Shown in pieces: positions 48,451 to 62,660 of a stretch of DNA of 64,000 nt; positions within the stretch are counted from its first letter, which is position 1, and the number at the start of each line of letters is the position of its first letter. Position numbers and translations under genes: made by a program. The DNA comes from Cercis canadensis (taxonomy: Eukaryota > Streptophyta > Magnoliopsida > Fabales > Fabaceae). Location: positions 1,203,590 to 1,267,589 of the forward strand of contig QAOA01007022.1 in NCBI GenBank assembly GCA_003255065.1, read 5' to 3'. The notes under the pieces were generated by a model, which saw only the letters and a program-made list of their open reading frames with translations, did not search any database and was not told the origin of the DNA.

Positions 48451-51400
48451 ATGCACTCAAAGCTCTTATCACAGCTCCGTCTCCTCAACGCTTCTTCCTC
48501 CTTCGCCGCCCATTTCCCTTCCATGAAGCTTGGAGCTTCAATTCAATCTTCCCGGGCCGTGCCCATTTTCTCTCGGGTCTTCCCCATCAGGCTCAAACAC
48601 CTGGGCTTGCAGTCTCACCCTCTTCGAAATGAGCAATCCGGTGTTCGCAGACTCTCGACTCGGTCGTTTCCGGGGAGACCCGGGTCGAGGTCCGAGTTCA
48701 CCCGGGGAAACCGAGATAGAAGTGTGGTTCGGGCTTCCAAGAGTCTAATTGAAGACGAAGCTGAACTCAGTGACTGGGTTGATGATTTAAGGACCGATTC
48801 CCACCGTGGTCGACTCACTAGCGAAGACGATGACTCGGATGGAGGCAGAGGCCGCAGTGGAGGGAGTAGTAGAGGGTCTTTGCTGATGAAGAAGAGGGGG
48901 GAGGGCGGAGCAGACAGGTTCGGTGAGTCAGCCAGGAGGAGAACTCGTGACCCAGTTGAATCGTTCCCCAGGAATTCTCGTATGAGTAGGGGATTATTGA
49001 ATGATGATGGTGAGGAGGAGGATGATGATTTCCGCTCCCGGAGAAAAAATGTGGAGCCTAGAGGTGGAAATATAAAATCTTATTTGGGGAAGAGAAAAGG
49101 TGAGGACTTGAGGAAAGGGGGAAGGGATTCTAGGAGAAGGTCACAATTGATCAGTGAGGATGATGTTAATGAAGATGAGAAGTCGAACAAGTTCGTGGGC
49201 ATTGGAGATTTGCTAAGTGAAGAAGATAGTGATGTTGAAGGTTGTGAGGATGATGATTTATTGAAGAAGGGTAGAAATGCTTCGTTTAGTTTAGAAAAGG
49301 AATTGAATATGAGCAGTGTGCCAAGAGACTCACCTTCAACAGGGAGATCTGACTCTTATTTAAGTGAGACCAGGTATGTTTAAGAAATTTATTTTCTTTA
49401 ACTCTCTGCATCATTGTGTGCCAATCCAAATGAAAGAATAACTATAGCACTGTGTCTTTACTATTAGTAAATATATTGAGATGATGAGTGAGCAATGGCT
49501 GAGTTACTTATAGTACAGTACTTTCACACAACTAATTTGTCTGGTTATTAATAGTTTTAAAAAATGTATAAATAAGGACATGCTTTAACACTCACATGAT
49601 ATAAGTAACATCTCTTAAGTGATCAGGCATGCGCGCTTTTTGAACTTGAATGGACACTACATTAGAGTGTTTCTATAACTCCAATATATATATGGTCCTT
49701 TTCCTTGTTTATTACCATTATATTGCTTATGTATCCTATATATCTGATTTTTGAGAGATGATACTGCAGATTTGACCAATGCTCAATCTCTCCATTATCA
49801 TTGAAAGGAATCAAGGATGCTGGATATGAGAAAATGACTGTTGTTCAGAAGGAAACTCTTCCAATAATTCTTAGAGGTTTGTCTTTTTTCCTGGCCATGG
49901 AGAAATCTTGACAATACTTACCAGTTTTAGATATAACCGCATCATTTGTTGTCTTAGGTGTTTTGCCTCTTTGTAAGAGGAGATGTTTTTTGTCCAATAT
50001 ACTCTGTTGCCCTTTTGGTTTTTCTTATAGGCTCCTTTTTGTGTAGGAGGTTGAAATTTTGGGTTCTATTCCAAAGTGATAGTGTTAACTGTTAAGCAAA
50101 AAAACCACTTTCACCTGCTTATGTTGACATTATTTATGTATATCTTGGGTTTATTTATTATGACAGTGCTTACTCTAATTTATTATCATCTCTAGGTAAG
50201 GATGTCCTTGCCAAGGCTAAAACAGGCACAGGAAAAACTGTAGCCTTTTTGGTAAGTTTCTTCTTCATTTCTGTTTGTGTGAGTGTGTTAGTGGTTAATG
50301 GCCTTCTGGATAGTAATTGTTCATTTTAGATTTTACTGCATCCATTATAAGTGATGGACAGTAATTTTAACTCTACTTATTTCTGAAGTGTTTCTATTCA
50401 GCTTCCATCAATTGAAGTTGTTTCAAAGTCACCTCAAATTGATCGTGATCAAAAGCGACCACCAATTCTTGTGCTTGTCATATGCCCAACTCGAGAGCTA
50501 GCAATTCAAGCTGCTGCAGAAGCCAATAAACTGCTCAAGTATCACCCTACTATTGGTGTTCAAGTTGTGATTGGGGGGACAAGACTTGCTTTAGAACAGA
50601 AACGCATGCAAACCAACCCTTGCCAGGTATATTCTTTTCCCATTGACAACAAAATTTTATTTTTTGCAGACTTAAACCTTCTATATCTCCTTAAGGACAA
50701 AAGTCAAACCAATCAAAAGATATGAATTTTTGAATTATTACTAAACAGCCTGGAAGACTCTAACTTGGTGTGAGGGGAATCCTTGACACAAAGATACTGG
50801 ATATCGATGTTATGTTTCTTCTTGTTTGGATATTTTGTTTTAGTCATTTCTCATTGTAAAAATGAATTTCACCATCAGTCTTTTTTTTTTACGTTTAATT
50901 TTGGTGAAACATTTCTGTCCTTCTTTCTGATGATTTTGTCTTTTATATGTCTGATAAAACATCAAGAAACTAGCTAACAAAAAAAAAAAATGCACATTAT
51001 GAGTGTTAACAAAGTGATCTAGAAATTTACTGTATAAAGATCACTACGTTTCTTTATTATCTTCTTTTTGACAGCTTGGACAGATAGACCTTTAACATAT
51101 TAATTTTACCCAAGGCTACTGGCCTTTTAGTTATTGAATTCAAACAATGAGTACGCATACTTATGTGGGTTCATCCTCACCTTAGGCAAGTTACAATCTT
51201 CTTGCAAACAATTTTGACAGACTGTATTTTATAGTAGTCTGTATTTTCCAACTGTACAGATCCTTGTTGCTACACCTGGAAGGCTCAGAGACCATACTGA
51301 GAATACTCCTGGTTTTGCAACTAGGCTTATGGGTGTTAAAGTCCTTGTGCTTGATGAAGCTGATCATTTACTAGACATGGGATTCCGCAAAGACATTGAG

Positions 51401-53049
51401 AAGATAATTGCTGCAGTTCCTAAACAACGGCAAACACTTCTGTTTTCTGCCACCGTTCCAGAAGAGGTTTTCCTTCCTTTTTTTTTCCCCCTATTGTGTG
51501 TTGACGTGTTTGGTGACACGTTTCACACTTTCGAAAAGATATGATCACAGGGCTTACTTAGATAATTTTTGTTGTGAAGGTCCGTCAAATCTGTCATATT
51601 GCTTTGAGAAGAGATCATGAATTTATCAATACTGTTCAAGAGGGTAGCGAGGAAACACATGCACAGGTAAAAATTGTCTCCTTTCTAATAATTAATAAGG
51701 TATTTGTGTATCTGTAGGTATATGTGTGTCTCTTGTTATGAGATATTGCAGATGCATATAAACTTACCTACATATTGTGCTGCTCTTTTTTGTCTCTGTT
51801 CAGGTTGTGCAGATGCATTTAGTTGCCCCATTGGACAAGCATTTCTCCCTACTCTATGCTCTTCTAAAGGAGCATATTGCAGATGATGTTGACTATAAGG
51901 TGTGCTTTCTAATCCCCAACTAGCCGTCTTAACTATTTTGTTCTTTTCATGTTGAGATACATAATACAAATACAATTGACAAAGGAGAAAATCATTTGCT
52001 GGATTTAGGATGTTGCTCTCCAGATTCTACAACTACAACTCTCACTTGAAAAGAAGAATTTTTACTTTTCACATGATCCTCATGTTTGGGAGGATAAAAA
52101 TGTAATCTAGCAATTGGTTTTATAGGTTCTTGTTTTCTGTACAACTGCTATGGTCACAAGACTTGTTGCTGACCTTCTTGGTGAGCTGAACTTGAACATT
52201 AGAGAAATCCATTCTAGAAAGTCTCAGAGTTACAGAACCAAGGTCTCCGAGGAATTTCGGAAGTCAAAGGGTCTCATCCTTGTTACTTCTGACGTGTCTG
52301 CACGTGGAGTCGATTATCCAGATGTCACACTTGTTGTACAGGTAATAAATTTCTTTTACAATCTCATTGTCATTGTTGTGAATGCTATGGCTATCAGATG
52401 CTGTGAGCCATGCTAGCAGGAATCCAATAATGGTTCACATGGATTCATTCGATTCAGTGTTAAGTAATTGTTATGTTTTAAATTTTGACACCTCTCTTTT
52501 GGCCATTTTTCAAATGGACAGGTCGGCTTGCCAGCTGATAGGGAACAGTATATACATAGGCTCGGAAGAACAGGGCGGAAAGGTAAAGAAGGGCAGGGCA
52601 TTTTGTTACTAGCTCCTTGGGAAGAATTCTTTTTGTCTACAGTAAAGGATTTGCCAATTACAAAAGCTCCAGTACCTCCAATTGACCCTGACACAAAGAG
52701 AAAGGTATTACTGTGATGCATTTCATTTCTCCCATTGAAATAATTCCTCACATTTTCTAATGCTTAGCCTAGTTTGTACATAGAATAAATTTGGAGGTAT
52801 ACCAACATTACTCTGTAACAGGTGGAAAAGGCTCTATCTCAAGTGGAGATGAAGACCAAGGAATCCGCATATCAGGCTTGGCTTGGTTACTACAATTCCA
52901 ACAAAAAAGTGGGGCGAGACAAGTATAGGCTTGTGGAGCTTGCAAATGAGTTCAGTGGAACTATGGGTCTTGATAACCCTCCAGCCATTCCTAAGCTTGT
53001 TCTTGGCAAGATGGGTCTCAGAAATATCCCTGGTTTACGTTCCAAATAG
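48451..53049 (+). CDS. DEAD-box ATP-dependent RNA helicase (RH25/26/31-like)
   Basis: ATP-driven RNA unwinding enzyme. Exons: 48451-49373, 49770-49876, 50196-50251, 50402-50626, 51260-51466, 51580-51666, 51804-51899, 52126-52341, 52522-52704, 52822-53049; 2328 nt, 775 aa. Residues 1-55 are rich in Arg, Ser and Leu with no acidic residue, like an organelle-targeting presequence. Residues 100-300 are a low-complexity Arg/Ser/Asp/Glu region. Core motifs: Q-motif region [11 protein letters not shown], motif I AKTGTGKT (351-358), PTRELA, GGTR, TPGR, VLDEAD (469-472), [13 protein letters not shown] and HRLGRTGR (651-658). The C-terminus [11 protein letters not shown] and the [14 protein letters not shown] stretch recall the plant RH25/RH26/RH31 group; that placement is from memory. 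Two telo-box-like motifs lie upstream. All introns are GT-AG. Confidence 0.94.
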
Positions 53050-53978
53050 ATTATAATAGGTGGTCAATGTAATCACTAATCTTGTAAAACAGAGAATGTT
53101 CTCGACGTAGATATTTAAGAACGTTCCCTCAAGACTTGAAATATTCAGTTACCGGTAACATATATTTCACCATTTTTTTAGTTTATAGACTGCTATTACA
53201 AACTTGTTTTGCCAAGTAATTACTTAACCTTACTTCCAACACTTAGTTAAATTCAAGTATTGCCATCTAAACAGTTATGCACCATTATGCACCTAAAGAG
53301 TTGTGTAAATAAACATTATTTTATGAGAATCCACCCTTAAGAGCCTAAGAGGTTATCAGCTACTGCTTGACTTGGACGGAATATATTAATTAGAGACTAA
53401 AAGTAGTTGGCTGTTCACGTAAGGGGACTTAAACCTGCCAGTGGATTCTCTAACTGGAAATTAGAAACATAAAAGGAAATGTCAGTTTTAATAACCATAA
53501 AAAATAAACTACGATGGAGAATTAGAAATGGGGTTAAATAGATGTAAATGACATCTAATTTTATTTTCTGATGATGTTATTGCTACACTGTAACATTGTT
53601 AAAAAAGTTCAAAGATCCGCATCTTCTGAAACAAAAATCCAACTACACTGTGAGTGAGAAGCTTACAAATCTGTAACATGGTAAATTTCTAAATTCTGAA
53701 CCTAAGCCAGTTATCTACTTTGATTGGGTTACAATTGTGTCTAAACCTTCAACGAAAATCTAATCACCGAGTCCTGCATCCTCTTCACCGGCACCACTGT
53801 CTCCCACCCTAACAAGGTCTTGGACGGGAAAATGTAAATTAAGTGGGTTAATCACTTTTGAGTGTACGTGCAAGAGCCTGGAAATTGGTGACCTTCACCG
53901 TAACAAACCAGGTGACCTTCACAAGAAAGATCAATTAAAGATCTGATTACTAAATTCTTCCAAGTCCTTAAAGATCAA
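53050..53978. other. convergent spacer between helicase and nucleotidyltransferase genes
   Basis: Two genes end toward each other here with 929 bases between stop codons. It should contain both 3' UTRs. No open frame or repeat stands out. Confidence 0.6.
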
Positions 53979-56900
53979 TTAAGAGTGAGGTGAGAACAGG
54001 AATGCCTGGAAAGTGGGTTTCTCATCATAATTTTTCCCACTGACATTCCCTCCCTGGTCCTGATATGCAAGAGGTGGAAAATCCTCCTCTTTCAACTGAT
54101 AATTCCTCCTGACCACTGATCTGGCAAAAGAATCAAATCCCCCTGTTAAGAATGATAACATTTAGACATCATAAAGCACAAAGTGAAGTAATAATAATAA
54201 TAATAATTAAAATTTAAAATAAACAAGATACCCCCGCTAATAAAAACGCTGAGTTATCCACCCATGATATGTGATATAAAATAATAAATTTTGTAACCAC
54301 CGTGCCACATCATTCTGGGGAATGAATGCAAGTAAGTACATTGCAAACATATTTTGGGTAGAAGGCATTCTAAACCAAGGAAGAGCACAATGACAGGGTT
54401 CATGAAAATCATCAAGATCACATGCGGCAAAACATTTTCATTTTTCAAATAAAGTACAATGATTAGATGATAAGACACTGACCATCCTACCCATAACATG
54501 ATTGTCTCAGTGTTTTGAGTTGCTAGAAGTATTTGGTTATTCTCCTACCAGCAAGGTTCTATCTTGAAGACAGAAGGGGACAAATACCTTGGGCGGTGGG
54601 GTGAAGAAGGCTGATCTGGTGAGGACCGTTGAGCAGAGCCACCATGAAACCTATGCTCCTCAAATGCTCCACCAGATCGGCTTCCCTCATTCAACTGTGA
54701 CAGTTCATTGACACCAGAGAAACCCATTGGTCCCAAAGACCCAAACTCAAGCTGTTCTGCTGGTGAACTATAGCCAGTATTATGATCATAAGGATACAAC
54801 ATTACCACGGATGGAATTGTCGGTCCATTAGATGAGACTCCACCTGGGTTCGTGCCTTGTAGAGGATACATGCCATATGCCACATTGGCAGGATCACTCT
54901 GTGAGGAACTTGAGCGGACTGGACCATTCTGAGTCTGGTAAGAAATAAACGAGTCACGTCTATGTGAACCCCATGGTCTTTCAGCTCGGCTCTCACTTGT
55001 TGCTAATCGCTCTGGCTTTGAGCTGGGCTTCTCAGTTTGAGTGCGATTATGGCCACGTCCAGTTGCTCTCAACTTTGAGTTCATATTCCAGTTCCCTTCC
55101 CTGTCACCATGGTGGTCACTTCTGTCATAGTTGTAATTTCCCCTTCTGGTACTTGTTGAATGCCGGTCCCGAGCAGAAACCTTCTGAAGTACATAAATTT
55201 ATAACAAAGCAGGTAAAATACTATTAAAAAAAATAAAAGAACAAATAGTAGTATAAAACGTGAACTACCATAGATCTTATACGTAAGTCATAAAGAACTA
55301 AACAATTGGGACCAGCTGTTTGCTTGGATGTTTGAAAGTATTTCTATCTGATGAATGACAAGAGGACTTTAAACCGCATGGTCCAAAGACTAGAAGTAGA
55401 AGACAAAAGCTCTGCAAGTTAATTGAGAGTTTTGGGCCTCCCTAATTGTGTTAAATATTTACACAAGTCCAACAATATAAATTATGGGAGAAATAAATTT
55501 TAAGAAAAAACACTACAGAATAACGCACAAGTTTCTTAGAAATTTATCTTACAGGATTTGGAAGGTAGGTTCCTGTCCCACTTCGGTACCGTGGCATTTC
55601 ATCAGCAAAACGTTGGTAGACATTGGCAGGTCTATTAGAAACTGACTGGAGAGGAGCAACAGGAACAATGCGTGGCCCATAGTTCATAAGCTGAGTGAAA
55701 ATGTTAGCTGATAGAGGTCTTCCAGGACCATCCCAAGGAAAACGACCCTGCAAATAAACAGGAGGCACCACAACAGGTGAAGGATAGATCATAGGAGGAG
55801 GATGACGCGAGTTTTGACAAAACCTCCCGTATTGCAAATTTTGCCAATGGCTGGCAAAATCACTGTTAAGAATGTCAGATTTGTGCTCTGATGACTCAAC
55901 AGAAGCCCTTCTGATGGAATTAGAAGGGCTTGACACCTCAAGCTGGTCAAATCCCTCGGATGAATCAAAATTATGACCAGAGTCAGTGTTATTAACCCCT
56001 TCTTCCACATTGAAATTGCTTGTTGACGTGTCAGAACTTCCTGACTCAGTTGGAAAATTATATACTGGCAGCATTGTAAAAAAGGGTACTGGTGGCCCTG
56101 TAGGATAGAATGCAAATGGAACAACCCCAGAATTATCCATTGCTCTTTGGCGTGAACCAGGACCTAAAAGCACAGGAGTCATGGGTATCAGAGAATCTGA
56201 TCCACTTGTCTGCGCTGGTTCATATCCAGGCACTTGATGCCTTGGAACATGCATGGAAGTAACAGTCTGCGGTCCAGTGCTTCTTTCTTCCATAGTTGAC
56301 AGTGGAGTCCAGTCTTTGTTATCATCATCCACTTGATTAGACGAAAGGTCTGACACATTCTTACCCTTCTGATAAACAGCAGATGGCACTGAAGGACTAT
56401 TTTTCCTACTACCCTTTTTTTCCCTTGTTGATTTGGAGGCTTTTGCTGATGATCCTTCCCAAGAACTTTCAGAAGAGGTTCTACTCCTGAAGGAGCTTGA
56501 AGGTGGACTGGGCAAGGACCTAGAATTTGCCATTCTATCTTCGTAATAAACTTCATTTCCTCTGCTATCTTGATATTGAAAAGTATCACCATGATCTTCT
56601 CTTATTAAACCTTGGTTATCTTTAGTAAACTTCTGCTGAGTTCTGGCAGAATTACTAGAGCTGCCTACCCGACTTGATGGGACAAAGTTATAACCACCTG
56701 AAGTTGACTGTTGCTTATCATCAGGAACCATGTCATAATTTCCATTATCAATTTCAACCCCACTAGCAGAACCCCTTTCTTGCTCATGCCAGAAATCATT
56801 ATCAGTGTCCCCTGGGTTCATCTCAGCAGAACTGAAATTCTCATTGCCAGGTTCAATTAAATCCTCAGGATTTGAGGTCAATCCTATGCCAGGGAAGTAT

Positions 56901-59900
56901 GGAGTCAACGGTGAAGGGACTAAACCTTGGGGAAATTGCATATTTGCACCCCAAGGAGCCTCAATCAAGGGAATGTTACCCACATTTCTTTGAGCATATC
57001 CCATTGAAGCGAGAATGGAAGGTGGAAATGGAAGTGGTAGGTGACCTGGAGATAAATTCACTGGAACATGAGCCTGACCACTAAAACCATGAGCTGCCGA
57101 AGATGTCATCATGTTCAAAAGATCTTGCTCCTCCTGATGCATCATCTGTGTTCCTGTTCCAGTAACAGATGGAAACTCTTCAGCCAAGCTAGATTCATCA
57201 TGGTAACTACTTGAAACACTGTTGGAATCAGCAACAGCATCAAGAACTTGATGGGATGAGATTTGCTTAGTGGATAAATCATCCATTCTTAAACCATGGC
57301 TTGCAACCATGTCAGATTCAAGATTCTTCCTACGACTATTCTCCAACTTTGCAGAGGAATTCTGTCCTTTCCCACTTTCTGAGGCCCTTGTGTGCCTTCC
57401 TTGGAAAGAAACTTCACCATACGTGTCAGTCAGCTCAGGACTAGAGCGTGTTCTTGCAAATAGAAACTTTCCCTGAACATCAGTCACTGGGTTATCAGGT
57501 TTAATATTTCTCTGACCTTTATCAATATGAGCACCTTGATTAGAGTTCATTTCCCTTCTGACCTGTTCAGAGGTCCTTGAATTATTTTGAATTCCATGAC
57601 TCTTTTGACTTTGAACACGTGATACTGTAGAAACATCACTACTTCTAGATGAGCTTTCAGAGGATAAATTACTGTGCTGGGAGGGACCACTTCGCAAACC
57701 ACGTGTCCTATCAACTTGAATTTCACGATTAGAGGTACTTTCAACTTTTTGGATATTGTTCCTGAGATTCTCTGAACCCTGTAATTGGTCATGATTAGAT
57801 AATCTCAAACGCCATAAGTCATTAGTTGGAGCATCAGGTCTTTGCCCACTTCCATGTCTTTCCCAAGTGTTCATAAAAAACTGATTGACTTCCAAACATA
57901 AGTCCTCCTTGGGGCAATCAAGTAATCTAGCCAGCTTTTTAGCCCCAAACGCAAAGGCACTGCGTATCCTAAAGAAATTACCTGGTACATATGTATCATA
58001 TATGCAATTATTAGCCACAAACAAAGCAAACATATATATAAAAAATGGTACAAGGAAACCATAAGCGCACCCAAACCACTAACATCAAATACTTTACAAG
58101 ATTGACTCCATTGGTGTTGAATAATTCAAAGCATGCATAAAACTTCCCATTCAACATTTATTCTGATTAGATAAAACTATTGAAAACACATCAATTTCAA
58201 GTTCCCAAATGCCAAAGCACACAAGTCCAAAATTACTGGATACTAATCCTATCAACATAAATAGAAATCTTCAATAACATGTCTACATTTCCATAAATAA
58301 ATAAAAGACCCATCTGTATACTCCATCAACTCCACATACTCACATATGGTCATTATGAGACTAACAAAACATACACAAAAAGCAGTTTATCACATCTTTA
58401 ATTTTTTCCAACATCTATGATTCTGTTGCATAAATTTCTGTCTAACAGAAGAAAAAAGAGATGGAGATAGAGAGAGACTAGTTCTATGCATCATCCATGT
58501 TGACCCAAACGATGTTATAATAGCCCCAACATATTTTTAACCTAATTAATGCTTCCAACCTTGTCAAGTTCCTCAAGAACAAATGCTACAGCTGTCATAA
58601 GGAAACTAGCAACATGAGACACCCACACAATAACCTACTTGCAGTCCCAGTGAAAACCTGAGAAATAGTAATTTCAAATTCATAAATGAAACAAGTTCAA
58701 TATATTATAGTCTAACATACCTTTGCTGACACTACGCCCAAGGTTATTGTTGACACGCAAAGGATCAATAACGTTGAAATGCTTGGAAACAAAGGGTTGC
58801 CCCTGATTTTCTTGGCCACCAGGGAAAACAGCATAAACTGAGCTACAGGCATCAAGAAATAACTTGCTGAGCAGTAAATCTCCACCATCTTTTCGAGGAG
58901 GTTCAGCTGGGAAAATTGTGAGGTAGAGAAAAAGGAAATCAATCAACTAAAATTGACAAACATAAGCAAGACAGGGCTAATTTCATCATTGTCAAAGGAA
59001 TCTTTAGTCAGATTCTAACTACCTGTCACATCAGGAAGTGAACTAATGGGTACTGGACCCCATAGGCTAACACAGAAATTATCCCAGTCAAACTTGCTAA
59101 AAAACTCCAGAAAACGATATAGTACCTACACATCCAAAGACAGTACCATTTTAAATAGATCATAAAGATAATCAATAAAACAATGCCATGTATTTATTAC
59201 TACCTCAAGAGGTCCAGCAAAGGAATTGTTGAAAACATGAAATATGTAGAGAACCAAGGTTTCCAATGCATAAGTTGAGATAAGTCCATGGTGAGCACCA
59301 AGTATACGGCTCTCATAATAACACCAAGCTTTTATCAGTATAATACTACGCTTGAATAAGTGATTTTGGTTAATCAGATGATCAACCTACAGAAGCAGAA
59401 ACGAAATCTTTGTCAAGGCAACAAAAAATAATATCAAGGTGATATTTTCCAAAAGAAAGAAACAGTCTGAGGCTTCTACAATGCTTCAAATTACCTCCTC
59501 AAGAAAACAAAGGGTACACAACCCACCAAGCTGGTTAAATGATATGTCAACCACAATATTCTCAACAAGACACTTAATAATCTTCACCTGAAAACAGGAA
59601 GAAAAACAATGTAGAATGTTTAATTTTACTATCCTAATAAATATCAAATGGCAGAATAAACTTATCAGCGAAGACAAGCTCAACTTTAAGCCACACAAGC
59701 AACAAAATGACAACTGCAGCAACAAACAGCTTGTCCTTCAACAGTAAGCAATTACAATTTTAAATTATTTATAACAGAAATTGAATTCTACATACTTAGA
59801 AATACAAAACAACTGATTTTTGACCAGCCAACTTGAAGTGTAATATAATCTTTTAGTAATTACTAGTGAAAAGGACGGGCTTTTCAAGCCAGCATTGCTT

Positions 59901-61693
59901 CCCTATTATTTGTGCTTTCATCATAGTAATACACCTTAAAACTTGTCTTTCACGTTTGTTAGTGTGTCAAGCTTCGTATACATAATCAAGCCTGGCAGCC
60001 CAATGCCCTTAAGCTTTCCCAACAATTACTGAATCCAACAAGCTAGAATCATACTTATCTAAACGGTCATTCATCAAACTACCATTTATTCTCTTTAAGT
60101 AATAATGTTTACTCGTGATCTCATTTTGTTTCATTGTCTAGATGAAAGTGCATTTAATGCCATTCCAAGTACATCAAACTTAATCTACATATATTAAAAA
60201 AGCAAGTTAAACACGAGGGTGCAGACATTTATAATATGCATGCAGAAGCCCCATCTACCACACAGGCCAATTCATGAGGAGAAAGCAGGGGGAGAGCTAC
60301 AAGAAGATCGTATTATTTCTTGTCAGGTGGCTTCTGAGTCCAATACAAGGATCATGGTCCTTTACATCCATAACCTCTCACATGAATTTATCACTCTATA
60401 TTGACTGCTGCCAAATTATTTCTCTTGGTAGTTTATGTTTACTGTTAAAGTAGTAGATTGAGAGAGATTTTTTGCATCAATCTAAGAACTTATGGACATA
60501 GTAGATCAAACATAGAGAATACAGGAAGGAAAACAAGAAATCTATTGTACACTCCCCATGACTTTTGACCACATATTCGACCCACCAATTTTGTTCTGAA
60601 AGGAGTGAAATTCTCATATTGTATTGATTCATTTTCATAGAAGAATACAACATAGACCAACATAAGACTTCCACAGTTAAATCAGAGTTAGAAGCTTCTA
60701 AACTTAAGCATGGTATTAAGCTCTTAAGTAACTTCAGAAAACAATAAATATGAACAAATTAGTTGATTAAACAAAACTATAAGTACATAAGTTCAACTAC
60801 TATAGAGATGTTTGGTTACTGGGGGACCTACTTCAGCCTGGATGTACTGAACCTCTTTCACATGAAACTCTGCATTCTCATTCTTCTCCTCATTCTCCAG
60901 CATGTCACGAACCTGATGTGCCCATGTATCCTTCAAATTTTGATTCTTACTGAAGGCTGTTAAGTCAATATCCCCATCAGGCAAATAAGTCTTGAGGGGA
61001 ACAGACCCAAAAGTGAACACCTGTAATAGTAACAATCATTCAAGTACAATAGTAGGGGAGAATGAGTTTATGCCTTGAATCTTGCTGATCTCTAAACCAA
61101 AAAAATAATGCCATGATAGCCATCAACTTCAGCATTGGAAAAGGTGGCAGACAGAAATATTTTACTTACAATGGTCCCAAAAACACGAAGTATATGCAGT
61201 TTTCACAGACTGGAAATTCTTAGTACTCCACTTTTAGTAGATAAATGCTAACTAACAGCACAATAGTATTATAGTGCACAAACATCCTATAATGACGATA
61301 TCATGATGGTGTCTTGCAACATTCTTCAATAATTAAAACATGATCACTACATTGTAGCTAAAAATGTGCATGATGAACTTACATATCAAAAGTTCTTCAG
61401 TGAACAATAATGAACAATCTAAAAAACATATATATGTCTATTTCTGCACATAAACACACCTGGCAGGGGAAGCACTTCATAATCAGCCGCTGCACATAGT
61501 CTGCAACCGCATTTCGGCGATCTTCTGAGGGTGAGTTAGGTTGAATAAAGGCAATCAGCTCTGCAGTCCTTTCTTCAGCCTTCATCCATCGTTCCGAGTC
61601 AAGCACTCGCATTACCGACGTGGCTTCATTGGGCAACAGGCCATTTGGCAATAGCCCACTTGGTGGCTGTGCCCACCCCTCATGTTCGCCCAT
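53979..61693 (-). CDS. nucleotidyltransferase / PAP-OAS1 substrate-binding domain protein
   Basis: Large plant protein with an N-terminal polymerase-beta-type nucleotidyltransferase fold and a PAP/OAS1-like domain. Exons on the minus strand: 61460-61693, 60832-61020, 59495-59587, 59204-59386, 59023-59125, 58721-58906, 55553-57981, 54588-55183, 53979-54120; 4155 nt, 1384 aa. The catalytic signature is FGSVPLKTYLPDGDIDLT: Gly83-Ser84, Asp95 and Asp97, with a likely third carboxylate at Asp155 (NIVVDISFNQ). Residues about 170-340 are the helical substrate-binding part (LIKAWCYYESRILG, GLISTYALETLVLYIF, DPLRVNNNLGRSV, FFRIRSAFAFGAKKL). From about 380 to the end the protein is long and low in complexity, Ser/Asn/Gln/Pro-rich, encoded mostly by one 2.4-kb exon, ending near NYQLKEEDFPPLAYQ. 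Related Arabidopsis proteins exist (At3g61690 type, from memory). The substrate is unknown; terminal RNA nucleotide addition is possible but unproven. The last acceptor (GCCAG at 54121) was chosen over a nearer-upstream AG that breaks frame. Confidence 0.88.
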
Positions 61694-62660
61694 GCAAGCC
61701 TAAGCTTTCCCTTCGCTTGCACCTATAACTCTTTCTTGTAACCCCCCACACCCCAATACAAGATCCCACCACAGCTTCTTCCAGACAAACACACGACAAA
61801 CCAAACTAACAAAAGCAAAACCGAAAATGTTTGGAGTATATAAAATCTGAGTACTTTCCTCAAATTTTTGATTCCCCCTTATCTCCAGCGCCCAAGGAAC
61901 TACTCCAGATAGGATTTTATTTCCTTTGAAGTTATAAAATGATAAGTACTGTAAAATCCCACTTAGCAAATTTTGGGTCTTTCCCGAAAATAAGACTACT
62001 ATCTAGAACCCGCAACAATTTCAGAGTGCCCACCTACTATCCAATGAATCCCAAAAGTATATATGAGAAAACGGATTTCACAGTTCCATCAAAGCATGGA
62101 AAACGCTATATCTAGGAACTCTCAAACATGAACAAAACCCAATGAATCCAAAAAGGGAAAGCCTGATAAAACAACAGGAAACAAATTTATAAAATAACAG
62201 AATAGTTTAGAGGATTAAAACCCTAATGGAAAAGGCACAATCCCAATACTATTGAAGTGTTGGCGAATCAACAGCGATAGCAGAAGCCTAGTGGCACAGA
62301 CGGGGAAACCCAATATGCAAATGTGGGAGCAGATGCTGAGCGTCAAATCCAACGACTCAGAGAAGTAGAGGGCGCCGATCAAAAACAGGGCTTTGTAGAG
62401 AGAGAGAAAGTAGGGTGTTTCGGGAATGAATATTGGAATTGAATGAAGGAGGCTAGAAAAAGAAGAAAGCGAGAGAACGGGTTTGACGTTGAGAGTGTTA
62501 TGTGCATTTAAGGGGTTTTTGAAAAGAAAATTTATTGGCAAACAGAGGATGATAGAATCTGGGAAGAGAGAGAGAAGGAGAAGCAGGGAAAGAGAGAGAG
62601 AGAAAGGAGCAGGGAAAAAAATAAAAAATAAAAAAATAGAATAATTTTACTTTTTTGTTT
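61694..62660 (-). promoter_or_regulatory. 5' leader and promoter of the nucleotidyltransferase gene
   Basis: On the minus strand the stretch at about 62560-62640 is a long CT-rich run (GA-rich on the plus strand, with several AGAGAG blocks), typical of plant core promoters and leaders. The leader to the ATG at 61693 would be up to 0.9 kb, possibly with an intron whose ends I could not fix. Open frames within it are short. Confidence 0.45.

Noticed and set aside
54254..54310. Possible 17-base mini-exon joining the last two nucleotidyltransferase exons
   Set aside because: It would restore frame to an upstream acceptor, but the acceptor at 54121 joins directly in frame and gives the expected NYQLKEEDFPPL tail without it.
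55789..57792. Several minus-strand frames of 80-134 codons inside the large exon
   Set aside because: Out-of-frame shadows of the nucleotidyltransferase exon 55553-57981.
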